Source: an uncultured Candidatus Altimarinota bacterium
GTDB taxonomy: Bacteria; Patescibacteriota; Gracilibacteria; BD1-5; UBA6164
DNA length: 64,000 nucleotides
Assembly (NCBI GenBank): GCA_937944145.1
Contig: CALDZK010000010.1
Span: 98,057-162,056, forward strand
Direction: 5' to 3'
The notes under the pieces are model-generated. The model worked only from the letters and a program-made list of their open reading frames with translations, did not search any database and was not told the DNA's origin. Both the position numbers and the translations under genes were made by a program. Shown here one piece after another: positions 43,823-55,687 of the stretch (position 1 is the first letter of the stretch; each line of letters opens with the position of its first letter).

Positions 43823-44215
43823 TTGATTAATTCAAAAATATTCTTTGGTAGATTCATATAGTTTTCTATCAAATTCATCATCTTTTTTGTAGAAATCGTA
43901 ATAAACAGCTAAAAGATATGAAATTACTCAATTAATTCATGCTGCCCTATTCCAAGTATTAAAATATGGATCGAGATTTTCCCATGTTATTTTTTCTCGT
44001 GTTTGAAAGATGTATTCTAATTCTTGTTTTATCAGATAACAGGAATTATCTGATAAATTTTCTCTGTCATTTTTATAATCTACAATACCAAAAGTAATTG
44101 TATCTTTCATTAAATTATACCATTCTAAATAGGTATCCATATCATGCATTAAGAACAAAAAGAGTGGCTCTGTTGGATTTTCCCACCTCTTAGGATTGGC
44201 TATTATTTTTCTCAT
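43793..44215 (-). CDS. Candidate immunity protein, copy B
   Basis: 140 residues. MRKIIANPKRWENPTEPLFLFLMHDMDTYLEWYNLMKDTI ... CYLIKQELEYIFQTREKITWENLDPYFNTWNRAAGINGVISYLLAVYYDFYKKDDEFDRKLYESTKEYFG, ending DIDRYRKI. Paralogue of the next upstream gene, mainly alike from the KQELEYIF segment to the end. Acidic, helical, soluble: properties common in immunity proteins. Position after an RNase A-like toxin cassette supports the role; no family was recognised. Confidence 0.55.
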
Positions 44216-44230
44216 AATTATTTTTGTAAA

Positions 44231-44282
44231 TTAGAGGGCTTATTTATTATTCTATATCTTTCTATATCTATCTATATCTTCT
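44231..44282 (-). repeat. Copy 2 of the immunity-gene 3' repeat
   Basis: Same ATTAGAGGGCTTAT and CTATATCTTT sequence as at 43771-43822, here covering the end of immunity copy A. Confidence 0.65.
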
Positions 44283-44677
44283 TCATTAACTCAAAAATAG
44301 ACTTTAGTAGATTCATATAGATTTTTATCAAATTCTTCATCTTGTATATAAAAATCATAATAGATAGTTAATAAATATGCTACTATCTGAGATAATTTTA
44401 GGTTTTTATTCCAAGTATCACTATATTCATCAAGTAGCTCCCATGAAATATCCTGCGGTTTACGAAAAATATATTCTAGCTCTTGTTTCATAAGATGGTA
44501 TGTGCTATCTGTCAATGAATATCATTCTTTCTCATATAATTCTTTGTCACGAATTGATAAAGGGTATAAAAAATCATAATATTGTCTATAGCTATCAAAA
44601 TCATTCATCATAAAAAATGATCTTAAAGCGGATTTTTCATCATCAAATATATCTGGATTATATTTAATATTTCTCAT
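44252..44677 (-). CDS. Candidate immunity protein, copy A
   Basis: 141 residues. MRNIKYNPDIFDDEKSALRSFFMMNDFDSYRQYYDFLYPL ... TYHLMKQELEYIFRKPQDISWELLDEYSDTWNKNLKLSQIVAYLLTIYYDFYIQDEEFDKNLYESTKVYFG. Starts 4 bases after the RNase A-like cassette stop, the classical immunity-gene place. A diverged duplicate (copy B) lies right downstream. Different N-terminal halves but a well-conserved C-terminal half could reflect protection against different toxin variants. Confidence 0.6.
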
Positions 44678-44681
44678 AAGT

Positions 44682-45248
44682 TTATTTTAAAGGAAATGCT
44701 GAAAGAGTTATAAATCATCATTTTCCATCAGGAAGTAAATTTAATTGAACTTTTGTAAGTCATTCTATTCTAGTAGGAATTCAGTTTACGTTACTATATC
44801 AATGTCATATAATAGTACTAGTATTTAAGATTATTGATTGTCCTGATCTAGTATTTCCATCCTTACTAAGAGTTATAACATTTTTGATTATTTCTTGTCA
44901 TTCAGAAGTTTTTAAGGCATTTTCAATTGTTTCTTCTGCTATCGTCAAATTTTTAAAAGTAGTAGCATCAGGAATCTTTGGCTGCCCTTGATCTATATTC
45001 TTTTGTACTCTATCTATAAGATAATCATTATCTTTCCCTACATGCTTTTCAATAGTATGTCATTTTAATTTTTCTGATAACAATAATAACTGTGCAACAT
45101 TAGCTCTCGTAATATTGTTAGGGTTTGTCATCTGCTTTGAGAGTTTACTCAAAGCCTTTATGTCTTTAATCTGACTCAATTCACCCCCTACATCCCTCTT
45201 ACATCATGACTGAACTCCTATCGAATTACTGACTGATGCTGGAATATA
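44682..45248 (-). CDS. Orphan toxin cassette with RNase A-like (CdiA-CT) domain, no start codon
   Basis: 188 residues open after an in-frame TAG (45249-45251), with no start codon. It begins with PASVSNSIGVQSGCKRDVGGEL, the same pretoxin segment as in the giant gene, then the bacterial RNase A-like toxin pattern: KGHTIEKHVGKDNDYLIDRV, ATTFKNLTIAEETIENAL, GQSIIL, TIIGHGYSNV and the end GGFITLSAFPLK. TGA-Gly is frequent (LKGHTIE, KGGFIT). It is a silent alternative toxin end for the giant protein, followed by its immunity genes. Confidence 0.75.
45165..45247 (-). repeat. Recombination repeat, orphan-cassette copy
   Basis: About 65-70 bases almost identical to 46183-46247, covering the codons for ASVSNSIGVQSGCKRDVGGEL (two or three differences). 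It lies at the junction between delivery protein and toxin domain, the place where toxin ends are exchanged. Confidence 0.8.
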
Positions 45249-45253
45249 CTATA

Positions 45254-45688
45254 CTATTCTATATATTTAATCATCTTTCAATCTTTTAAATCAATCACAC
45301 TATGTAAGCTTTCACCAACAGCTATATAGTCGGTTCAAAGAAAATCTATAAAATCCTTAATTCGTTTAAGTCAAAGATGATATCACTTTTTTTCATCATA
45401 ATTTTCTCTATTTATCGTAAAAATAATCTTTGATTCATAAGGCTTAATATCAATATCATTTTCTCAGAAAATTCTTATATATTCTACTGGACGTTCCATA
45501 ACTTCACTAAATCATAACCAATCATTATCTGAATACAATAATGTCATCTGTTCAGTGTTGGTTACACTATCTGGATGTGTTAATTCATCATAGATAGTAA
45601 TTGATTTTTTTTTCTCTCTTTTCTTGTATTCTCTTACCATTTCCCTAAGTAATTCTAAACTCAGGGGTATATATATATATATATGCAT
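45254..45688 (-). CDS. Candidate immunity protein for the CdiA-type tRNase
   Basis: 144 residues, family not recognised. MHIYIYIPLSLELLREMVREYKKREKKKSITIYDELTHPDSVTNTEQMTLLYSDNDWLGFSEVMERPVEYIRIFGEND, later FIDFLGTDYIAVGESLHSVIDLKDGKM. The ATG lies one base after the giant gene's stop (TAATATG), the expected immunity place. Codons 2-7 are an AT dinucleotide tract whose length differs from that in the remnant copy at 43.7 kb; slippage there would switch the protein off. Confidence 0.6.
45669..45685. repeat. AT dinucleotide tract in the immunity gene start
   Basis: 17 bases of alternating T and A directly after ATGC at the start of the immunity reading frame. The homologous site near 43.70 kb has a shorter tract. 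Confidence 0.75.
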
Positions 45689-45689
45689 A

Positions 45690-48600
45690 TTATTCAAAAA
45701 TTAATTCATAAACGTCTTTATCTTTTGTAATGATTAAAAGTTTTTTTAATAGCGGAGTTTCCCAGGTTTTAAACTGATCTAAAACTTCATCTATATTTCT
45801 TGTACTATCTCACAAATTTATAACTCAATTTCAAGGACTTTGTCATGTAAGAAATTTTTCCTTATACAATCTATCAGCCATATTCCTAGGTTTAGTATCT
45901 CATTGAGGTGCAATATTATCAAATATTTCTCCATTTATCTTATAATCTGGATATTTCTGTCAAGGAACATTACCATCAGGTAATCTGTCTACATTATATC
46001 AATAATCTGCAAGAACTCATGGAGATTCATTTTCTCTGATAATTGCATTTGGTCATGTAGGGTCAGATTGATCATATGGCACTTTCTTCTCATTTCCTGT
46101 AACCGTTCATTTAGTACCTGTTTTTCTTTTTTTCGTTATACTTTTAGCAAGACCAAATTGAGATTTCTTGATCTGCTTCAGTTCACCCCCTACATCCCTC
46201 TTACATCATGACTGAACTCCTATCGAATTACTCACTGATGCTGGAAGTGGACATGGATTAGCAACAGCCTTTTTCTTTTTCACCTTATTTACCTTATCTA
46301 GCTTAACTGGAACAACTACTAATGCAAATGTTGTTTTGATATATGCTATATAATATGCTTCATCATATGGTTCCAATGATCAGAGTATCTCATCTCTATG
46401 CTTATAAATATCATAGAGCTCTGCGAATTCATCTATAATATCACTCGGATGAAAATCTGCAAGTCATGAGATAATCTGTATGAACTCAGCTGGATTAAAA
46501 ATCGAAAGAGTGGAAATAAAATAGTCTTCTAAAGCTTGAGCACTTCAAGCAAGAGCTCAATCAGTTTTATCTTTTAAAATTTGTGCCTGTATTCACTCTC
46601 TGTACAACTTTTTATATTCATCTTCAACCTTACTTAAGATAATGTATTCATCCTCTGTAATAACTCCATTTTGTTTTAAGATTTCAACATTCTGCTTTGA
46701 ATACGATATTATATTCGTTTCTGAAGGGAAAAGTGCAAATAGAGAAGGTCTTTTAATAAATCTTGCATTTACACGAATATTTATTGTTTCAACTTGTTGC
46801 TGAAAATCTCGATGTTTATTGTTATAATGCTCGTTCCCATATAAAGCATCCAAAATTGTTTTTGCTATTAATTTTCTTTCGAAATGAAGCTCTTGTATAT
46901 ATTTCTTCACTCTTGTTTGATCAAGCTCTCTCCATCTATCTTCTTCTATTACTGCAGACATTCAGAGGTATCACTTGATATATCTACGTGATTCATCCGA
47001 ATATGAATGAGTTCCGTTATCAATACCTCTATTGATATCATCCCATAAAACTTTGATATCTGGAACTGCATCTATTGAACTTTGTAGAGATCTTTCTCAT
47101 GATGCAAGTTTTACGATTTTTGTAGCCGTACCTGGATTCCAGGAATAATTATTGGTATCATTATTAAAAAAATCAATAATTGCTATTTCCATACCATTAA
47201 GATATTGATACCCAATAGAATTTTTTGTTCAAAAACTAGGAGATCATTGTTGATAAAATTTGTTTCATTTTTTTATAACGGTATTTATTTCTACTCATGA
47301 ATCCTCAACATTTGCTACACTATATGTCTCTTTTCAAAAACTAATATAGTCTGCATCAGCCTTTTTATATTTTCCATCTATAACTACATAAGGAACGGAT
47401 TTTTCAGGACACGTATCATCACACGAAAGGATATATAATCAACTACTATCTTTTTGAAGTATTTGTTGGTATGCTTCCCCATTGTCCAAGTACAATATAC
47501 CAACCTCTTCATAATCTCCATCTAATTGAAAACCGATACTATCTAGTCATTCATCAGATTTTTTCTCTTCATAATGTATTTCTTTGAATTCTCAACCTAC
47601 ACCAATACTCCCATCAACCTCCTCACTCCTCACCCCATAACTTCTCCCACTCCCATCTCTGGGTTCGTTGTAGGTTCCGTGTATAGCTGCGTCATGGAGG
47701 GTGGTCCAGTTAATTCCATCGGGTGAAACTTCGGTCTTGGTATCTTTGTAGATACGTCCATCATTGTAATGCCAGACTTTGATCTGTGATATATCATAGA
47801 TAGCTCAGAGATCCAGTTGCATGTAGCTGAGTCCAGATCATCCATATCTCCCAGTCCAGTTATTCCCTGTGTTACCATCGGTGAGTCTAGAGAGAGTTCA
47901 AGATACATTTGTAATATCTGTAGTGGGAATTATGTTTTTGGCTCTATTGATTCCGGTATTTCTTTCTATAGCTTGGATCTCATTCCAGACATTTGAAGTA
48001 GAGTTACTTGCTCCGTTGATACTATCTCGGATATATCTGACTCCATTTGGGACTGGAGTATCTGGTTTACCAAGGACTTCTACGAGGCTCAGGTTATCTA
48101 CCCAGGCTTGCATATTGAGGTTCTTGTCTCCCCAGTGTCCGTAGATGACAGGAGAGATATTTGCGTAGTGTGCGTTTGAAGGAGTTGTGAACTCGTGTGT
48201 TACGTGGGTGAGTGGTTTGGTAGTATTGACGTAGGGAATAGTATCAAATGATTCTGCTTTGTTTCCTGAGGTGTCGGAGGTCAGGATTCAGAGTTTGAAT
48301 CCATGTTGCTGTGTTCCTGAGATATATTTGGTTTCGTAGTCGTATTCTATCCTGTAGGTGGTGTTTGGTTTTATTTTGAGAGAGGTATCTGCGATACCAA
48401 AGTATCCTCTATCGGTATTTCTTACTTCTACGTAACTCGCTCATCCAGGATTATTGAGGTGGAGTCTTCCGTCTTTGATTGCTGCTGTAGATTGGTTTTT
48501 ATTGTAGGTTCTCCAGCCATTATCTTTTGATCAGAGCCATCATCCTCAGGCTGTGGTTTTTTCTCCATATCCATTGAATTGACCGTTTTTTATGAGGTTT

Positions 48601-51600
48601 CCAGTAATATCCCCATCTTCTTCTATACTATTCCCTTGCCCACTAACACGCACCTCTACATTTGCAGTATCTCCATTGTGATCAGTAAATGTGAGAGTAG
48701 TCGTTCCTGCTCTTTTGGGAGCGACTTTGATTGCTGGTTCGGTCGTTCCATCTGGATATCTATAGGTAACTTGAAGGGCTTCTACAATACCAGGGTTTGA
48801 GTGGATAACTGTATCTATACCTGATTCTTTATAGCTATGGCTAATTCCTATGTACTGGTAAGTATCTGGATGAATATCATCAAAACTCAGAGAAGATTTG
48901 GCCAAACGGAGAAATGAAGGAATTATGTCTATATACAGAGTACGAAACTGCCCGTATTTATCTTCTACCCTGAGTTCTGTAGATCCTGGTTTGAGTCACG
49001 TTACTTCTATGGTCCCAGTGTGTTCTCAACTCGTATCCACATCGACATCTATAATACTCCCTTCATAGCTCGAAGTAATTTTTTTGTATTCTCCTCACCC
49101 ATCCAGTATATCGATGGTCTCTGTATCTCACTCATATATGTCACTATCATATCATCATAGCCTGAGGGGAGACACTGGTGGGGTAACCGTTACTTCAAAT
49201 GTAGCTACATGCTCTCCATGACGATAGACGTAAACATCAGCTTTTCACTGGGAATTTCCTGTGATTTTGAGACGTTCTTGGAGGATATCATTTTGATAAA
49301 AACGATCAATACTGAAACCAACTATAGAGGCATTTGAAGTCGTATAGTTATAGCTATCCCCATGATACCAGTTAGTCTGACAAGGCACTCATACAGGGGT
49401 AGTACAGCTATATATATCTACAGGATTAGGGAGAACAGTGATTTTCAAGACATGTGTCACATAATCACCTGTTGGATGTTTGAGATATACAGTGATCTCT
49501 CCAGATCTATTTCCTCGTATCTCTATCAGTCCATCTCTCGCTCTGATCTCTGCCATACCACTATGAGTCTGAGAATAATAATAACTATCATAAGCTATAT
49601 TGTAACTACATCTCTGCATGATGTTTGTCTCACACTCTATCTCGATTGGATCTGGTTTTGGGAGTACTTCGACATTCCATTTATGATCTCTTCACTTGTA
49701 TCCATCGACATAAATCGTAGTTTTTCCTACTCCTTCTCAGACGATATACCCTTTTCATGATCTGTGTGTGTGACGTGCTATAGCAGTATTGTAGGAGTTA
49801 TAGTTACTCTCTGAGTGATACCCCGCACGTAGATGTTCTGTATGATGGAGAGTGTAGTCGACCTCTGGAACATAGGAGTGTAGATGGATCAAGTATGTGA
49901 TGAACGGTTGTCATTTTTCTCGTACTGAGAGAGTCATAGTTCCTATATCACGGACATCAAAACTCATAGTATTTCCACCCTGATAGCTCTGCAAATATAT
50001 ATCATCTCCAGATTCATATACATCATACTCCGATATATCTTTGGGAAGATATACCTTGTAGAGAGTCCCAACGGTAAAATCATATTGTATCACCTGTGGT
50101 TCTGGCTCAGGAAGGACCGTTACACGAAGTGTTTTTATATATCCATCGAAGTCATGAACTATATGCAAATCAGCTGTTCCAGGAGTGATTCCAAAAACTC
50201 CAAACCTATTTGCATAACTACTCATACCTGCAATACCAGGAGTTGGACTATATACTGAGTGGTAGTATCCACTATATGGAGGATCTATAGCTATACTATG
50301 ATTCTCATACACTGTATACTCTTCGATTACATAGGAATCGGGAACGATATCTACGTTAATAATATATAACAGCAAATTATTACTATCCCTGATCTGAAAA
50401 GTCCTCTTTCAGGTAACTCTTCCCCTGAGAGTAACATATCCAGAAGAAGTATAGTTATACAGGGCTACTACTCAGGATCCCTCGGTATTTCTAGAATAAT
50501 TATAACTCCCTCTCTCAGGAAGATAGACATTGAGCGACTGTCACTCAACCACGCTCACGTCATACACTTGTGGCTCAGGAATAGGTTTCACCGTTACATG
50601 ATAGGTATATTCATGTTTTCCACTCAGGTATACTTTTACTTCTGAGAATCATGGAGACACCCCCGTAATACGTAGATTATTATTGTATAGTAATTCTACT
50701 TCTGCATGTGAAGCATCAGATATATCGACAGTACCATCTTTTATACCGTATATATATCTTTGATAGCTTTGTCACTGAAATACTTCTACTTCTGTAGGTA
50801 CTGGAGGACCAGGAATAGTCTCCAAAACAAGTTGTTTCAGATCTCATGTAGTCCTATGAACCATCGCATATATAGTCATATCTTTGGCTGCAGGTCATAT
50901 CTGAAACTCCGAAGGGTTTCCAGAATCCTGCACTACCCATGTCCCTCAAAAATACCTAATTCCCAGACGATAATCACGAAATTCTGGAAGTGCAACGGTG
51001 TGAGTAGTACCATTTGGGATTTTGATATAGTAACGAGTTTGTTCCCACTCTGCCGAAAAGCCACCCGAAGTACTATTTATCGATACCCCCTCTTCACGGT
51101 TTTCGAGCTCTTTCAGTATGTTCTCGAGTTCAAGTCTTTGTTGTTCAGTGAGTTCAGGATCTGTTGTTATGGGTTCTGGTACAGGTGATGCTACTATATC
51201 TGTAAATACCGGATCGAGAGTATCACTATTGTCATCAAAAATCTCTGCTTCGATCAGTGTAGGTTCTTCATCACTATTGATTTGAATACCTGGTTTTGCA
51301 CCATCTATCAGCACCTCAGGAGTAGGAATAAAGTCCTTCTCTAAGATCTCAATAGCTTGAAATGATTCAAGGGGAATCTCCTCCCCATTTTCATCAGTTA
51401 TGACTGGTGAGGAAAATAGTAGCTCTGATGGATCTCCTTTCAAAGGAGTAAATGGCTCCTGATTATCTCCTTGTGAATTTATCTCTATGAGCTTCTCTGC
51501 CCCATCTATAAAACTCTCTTGAATAGGCTGTACATACTCTTGTGATTCAGAAGTAGAGTTGATTTCTATATTTTCTGCTTGCTGTACATGGGGAAGATTT

Positions 51601-53705
51601 TCGATATCAAAATCGTCTCCTACTTCGATTCACGCTCTTTCTATAGCGTCAAAATTATTTATAAATGTCGTATCCTCAAGGAATTGCCCATTTTCATCAA
51701 AAAGCTGCAGTTCTGGTTTTTGTTCGAAAGAAGAATCTTTCTGATCTTCCTGTATCTCAGGTATATCAATCTGCTCTATTTCTGACGATAAGGAATTTAT
51801 CTCAAGAGAGTCGCTTCCTTCACCAAAATCTATGTGACGAATCTCCAGGCTCACCCCAGTCCCTACTTCTTCTGGGATATATGATGTTCATGGTTCTGAC
51901 TCAGGTATTGTATCTATTTGTATTACCTCATCACTTAGAGATATAGACTCAGATGAGGCTACATCCTCCTCCTCTCCAGCATCATCCCCAAAAACTCCCT
52001 CAGCAGAAAAATCCTCCTGCGTTGGGAGCTCTTCGGGTTCCCTATCTTCGCTATATTCTGTAGGAGTGTCCTCTACCTCAGTTTCATCCTGTATCTGATC
52101 TTGCTCTACCGGAGTGTCATTTGCGATTTGTATAGTATCTTGCAGTGAGTCAAAAAGTGTTGCGGTATTGACCCCCTGAGCGATAGGCACACGAGAGTTT
52201 ACAGAGAGTGGATGCTCTCTGAGGAGCTCGAGTATCTGATCCTGGTTGCGACTCGGGTCATCAGATCTGAGCAGTGACACGAGACCAACGACATGGGGAG
52301 TCGACATAGATGTCCCACTGAGTTTTCTATAGTTTCCCTTGTCAATTGGATAGGTAGAGTAGACTCCGACTCCAGGAGCTGCGATATCTACTGCATTCCC
52401 ATAGTTGGAGAAACTCGCTTTGTTTCCCGTCTCATCGATAGCCGACACAGAGATAACGTCCTCACATCACCCAGGAACAAACTGAGACGTGTCTATATTA
52501 GAATTCCCAGCAGCGCTGACGACGATTCCTCCTGATTGTCTATAGGCCTGTATTCCTTCACATATAGCATGTCAACGAGGATTTGCTCTTCCTCAGAGAC
52601 TCATATTGAGGATATCTATATTGTGCTCTGTTGCATAGTCCAATGCCCTGAGCACTGCATAACTTGGACAAAAGCCACGAGCATTACAGATCTTGAGAGG
52701 GGACATCTGAACATAGGGATTGACCCCGATGATCCCTCCAGCGTTTATGCTCGCTCCGATAGTCCCAGCTACATGTGTTCCATGTCACTGATCATCTAGA
52801 GCGTCTGCGTCATCATTGACAAAATCATACCCATCTATCACTCTGTCTGAGAGATCAGGATGTCTATAGTCTATCCCTGTGTCTACGACTCATACCGTCA
52901 CGGGAGTATTTTCCTCTAGATCTAAGTTTGAAAAATACTCATAGGTCCTATACTGCTCTATTCCCCAGGTTTGAGAGAGGTCTTCTCCACTGAGATCAGT
53001 GTCCTGCTCTATCCCAAAAACCTCAGGAAGTACGATCTCTATTCAGAGATACGTCTCTGGAAGGATACCTTTCTCGATATCTTCAAACATCTCCTGACGA
53101 AAAAGAGAATCCTCAGAGATACCAACCTCAAAATAATTCACTCCATCTATATCATAGAGTGTTTCCAGAACAATACCCGTATCAAAAGTATGAAAGAGTT
53201 TGAGAGTTTTTTGAAAGTCATGTTTTGTTTTTATGATGATGCTATAGTCTCATGACTTGGTTTCGAGCGAGTCCTGTAGCGTCTCTGTGGCTTGTTCTAT
53301 CTCATCTGGAGTATCTGCGACATCTGTAGAGATATTGTCTACCACATCTTCATACTGAGTTACCCCAGAGACAACTTTGAGAACTACGACTTTTTGCGCT
53401 TCTTTTACTTTTTTCTTGATATCCCTCTCCGAATTTTCACTCGATATCTCTTGTTTTACTTCCTGTAGGTACTCTTCTACTTCTGCTTCTTTTTCTTCGA
53501 GACGCGCTTCTATCTCTGTATTATTGATTTTTTTATCTATTTTCTCGATAGTCGTATCGATCACTTCCTCGATGACCTCGAGTTTCTCTATATTTTCTTG
53601 TTTTGTCTCACTCAGAGAGACAACACTATCAGCGTAGAGGACTCCTATCTGAAACTGAGATACAAGTAACGAAATCAACAAAAACATACAACACCATTTT
53701 TTCAT
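45690..53705 (-). CDS. Giant secreted subtilase-polymorphic toxin with CdiA-type tRNase C-terminus
   Basis: 2,671 residues, uninterrupted when TGA is Gly; I checked each line for TAA and TAG. Signal peptide 1-25; coiled coil about 30-120; propeptide-like region; subtilisin domain with D275 (VVDTGID), H308 (QGHGTHVAG), N401 (AAGNS) and S466 (GTSMSTPHVVG); Glu/Thr/Pro-rich linker about 520-900; tandem Ig-like strands to about 1690 (many 'h-x-V-x-P-x-P' ends); carbohydrate-binding-like domain from 1700 (NLIKNGQFNGYG); discoidin-like domain from about 1920; helical pretoxin 2200-2480; a C..SGCKRD motif near 2488-2506; then a CdiA tRNase-like end (PDYKINGEIFDNIAP, RNMADRLYKEKFLTGQS, GVINLGDS, LLIITKDKDVYELIF). 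Inferred role: surface-displayed or shed weapon whose C-terminal RNase enters neighbouring cells. Delivery route is not evident; no TpsB-like or T7SS genes lie nearby. Confidence 0.8.
46183..46247 (-). repeat. Recombination repeat, giant-gene copy
   Basis: Matches 45165-45247; codes for ASVSNSIGVQSGCKRDVGGEL before the tRNase domain. See the orphan copy. Confidence 0.8.
47802..47926 (-). repeat. Discoidin-segment repeat, giant-gene copy
   Basis: Nearly identical to the pseudogene segment 43197-43320. Here it is in frame and intact. Confidence 0.75.
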
Positions 53706-53892
53706 AATTCACTATTTAAAAAAATAAAATCACTTCTCCATACATTAGGTATTAATGAAAAAATCAAATAGCTCAAACAAGAATTTTTTTTTGACTGCTA
53801 GATTTAACACAAAATTAATATCATTAAGAATTTTTTAAGGTATATTTCTATCATATAAAGTAGTTTTTTTAATATCTAATCATAAAGACACT

Positions 53893-54207
53893 ATGAAAAA
53901 CATAACAAAAGTAGCGCTCTGAGCAATGACACTCTTATTGCTCTCGGGGACATCGTTTGCAGATCGTTCATCAGGACTCACAGACAGTGATCTCCATATC
54001 GGAGCAGAAGGGAAAAATAACCTCTATGTTGATTTCAATACTACTCTGAAAAGTACAAGTGATATCCTCAGACAAAAAAAGAGAGCAGCTCTCCAAAAAC
54101 AAAGACAAGCAAGAATAGAAAACGCTAAAAAGCTCGGTATTTCTGATCGCAACGCTGAACGTCTTCGTAGAGCTATTGAAAAAGCAAAAAAGAGAAGAGC
54201 AAAATAA
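53893..54207 (+). CDS. Small secreted basic protein
   Basis: 104 residues. MKNITKVALGAMTLLLLSGTSFA signal peptide with an A-x-A-like cleavage region, a short polar segment (DSDLHIGAEGKNNLYVDFN), then a very basic helix (RQKKRAALQKQRQARIENAKK ... RRAIEKAKKRRAK). Function unknown. Divergent from the giant toxin gene across a 187-base AT-rich gap that should hold both promoters. Terminator follows. Confidence 0.6.
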
Positions 54208-54232
54208 TACTCCTTCTTACGAGATACTACAT

Positions 54233-54268
54233 AAAAACACTTCTGAGTAAAAATAGAAGTGTTTTTTA
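54233..54268 (+). terminator. Intrinsic terminator
   Basis: AAAAACACTTCT / AGAAGTGTTTTTT with a 10-base loop, after the small secreted protein gene. Confidence 0.8.
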
Positions 54269-54350
54269 TATCCCAAAAAATCTTTGCTTTCTCTTTGAAT
54301 CTCCATATTATTTTCTTTGAATATTTATTTTCCTAGACTTTTTAGTATAT

Positions 54351-55418
<1,068 letters not shown>

Positions 55419-55505
55419 GATATATTGACATAAGATATACACTACGGATCATAATCTTATAGTAGTAGAAAATTAAATAAGTATTAACTGATATCTAAGG
55501 TTTTT

Positions 55506-55538
55506 AAAAAAGAGAGAATAAATCTCTCTTTTTTTTTT
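55506..55538 (+). terminator. Intrinsic terminator downstream of pheS
   Basis: AAAAAAGAGAG / CTCTCTTTTTTTTT with a 7-base AT loop. A TTGACA follows at once. Confidence 0.75.
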
Positions 55539-55687
55539 GACAAAAAAATATTTTATTCTTCCCTTAAGTACGGGAAAACTAAAATTTACGCACAATAAAT
55601 ATAATTTTTTCTTTGTCAAATTCTTGCATCTATAAAATATCTGTGTTACAATTTTATTGTATAATATATTTATAAACTTTACATAAT

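Noticed and set aside
47630..47908. A 92-codon minus frame starting MYLELSLDSP inside the giant gene
   Set aside because: It is in another frame; the real frame there encodes the discoidin-like domain without TAA or TAG.
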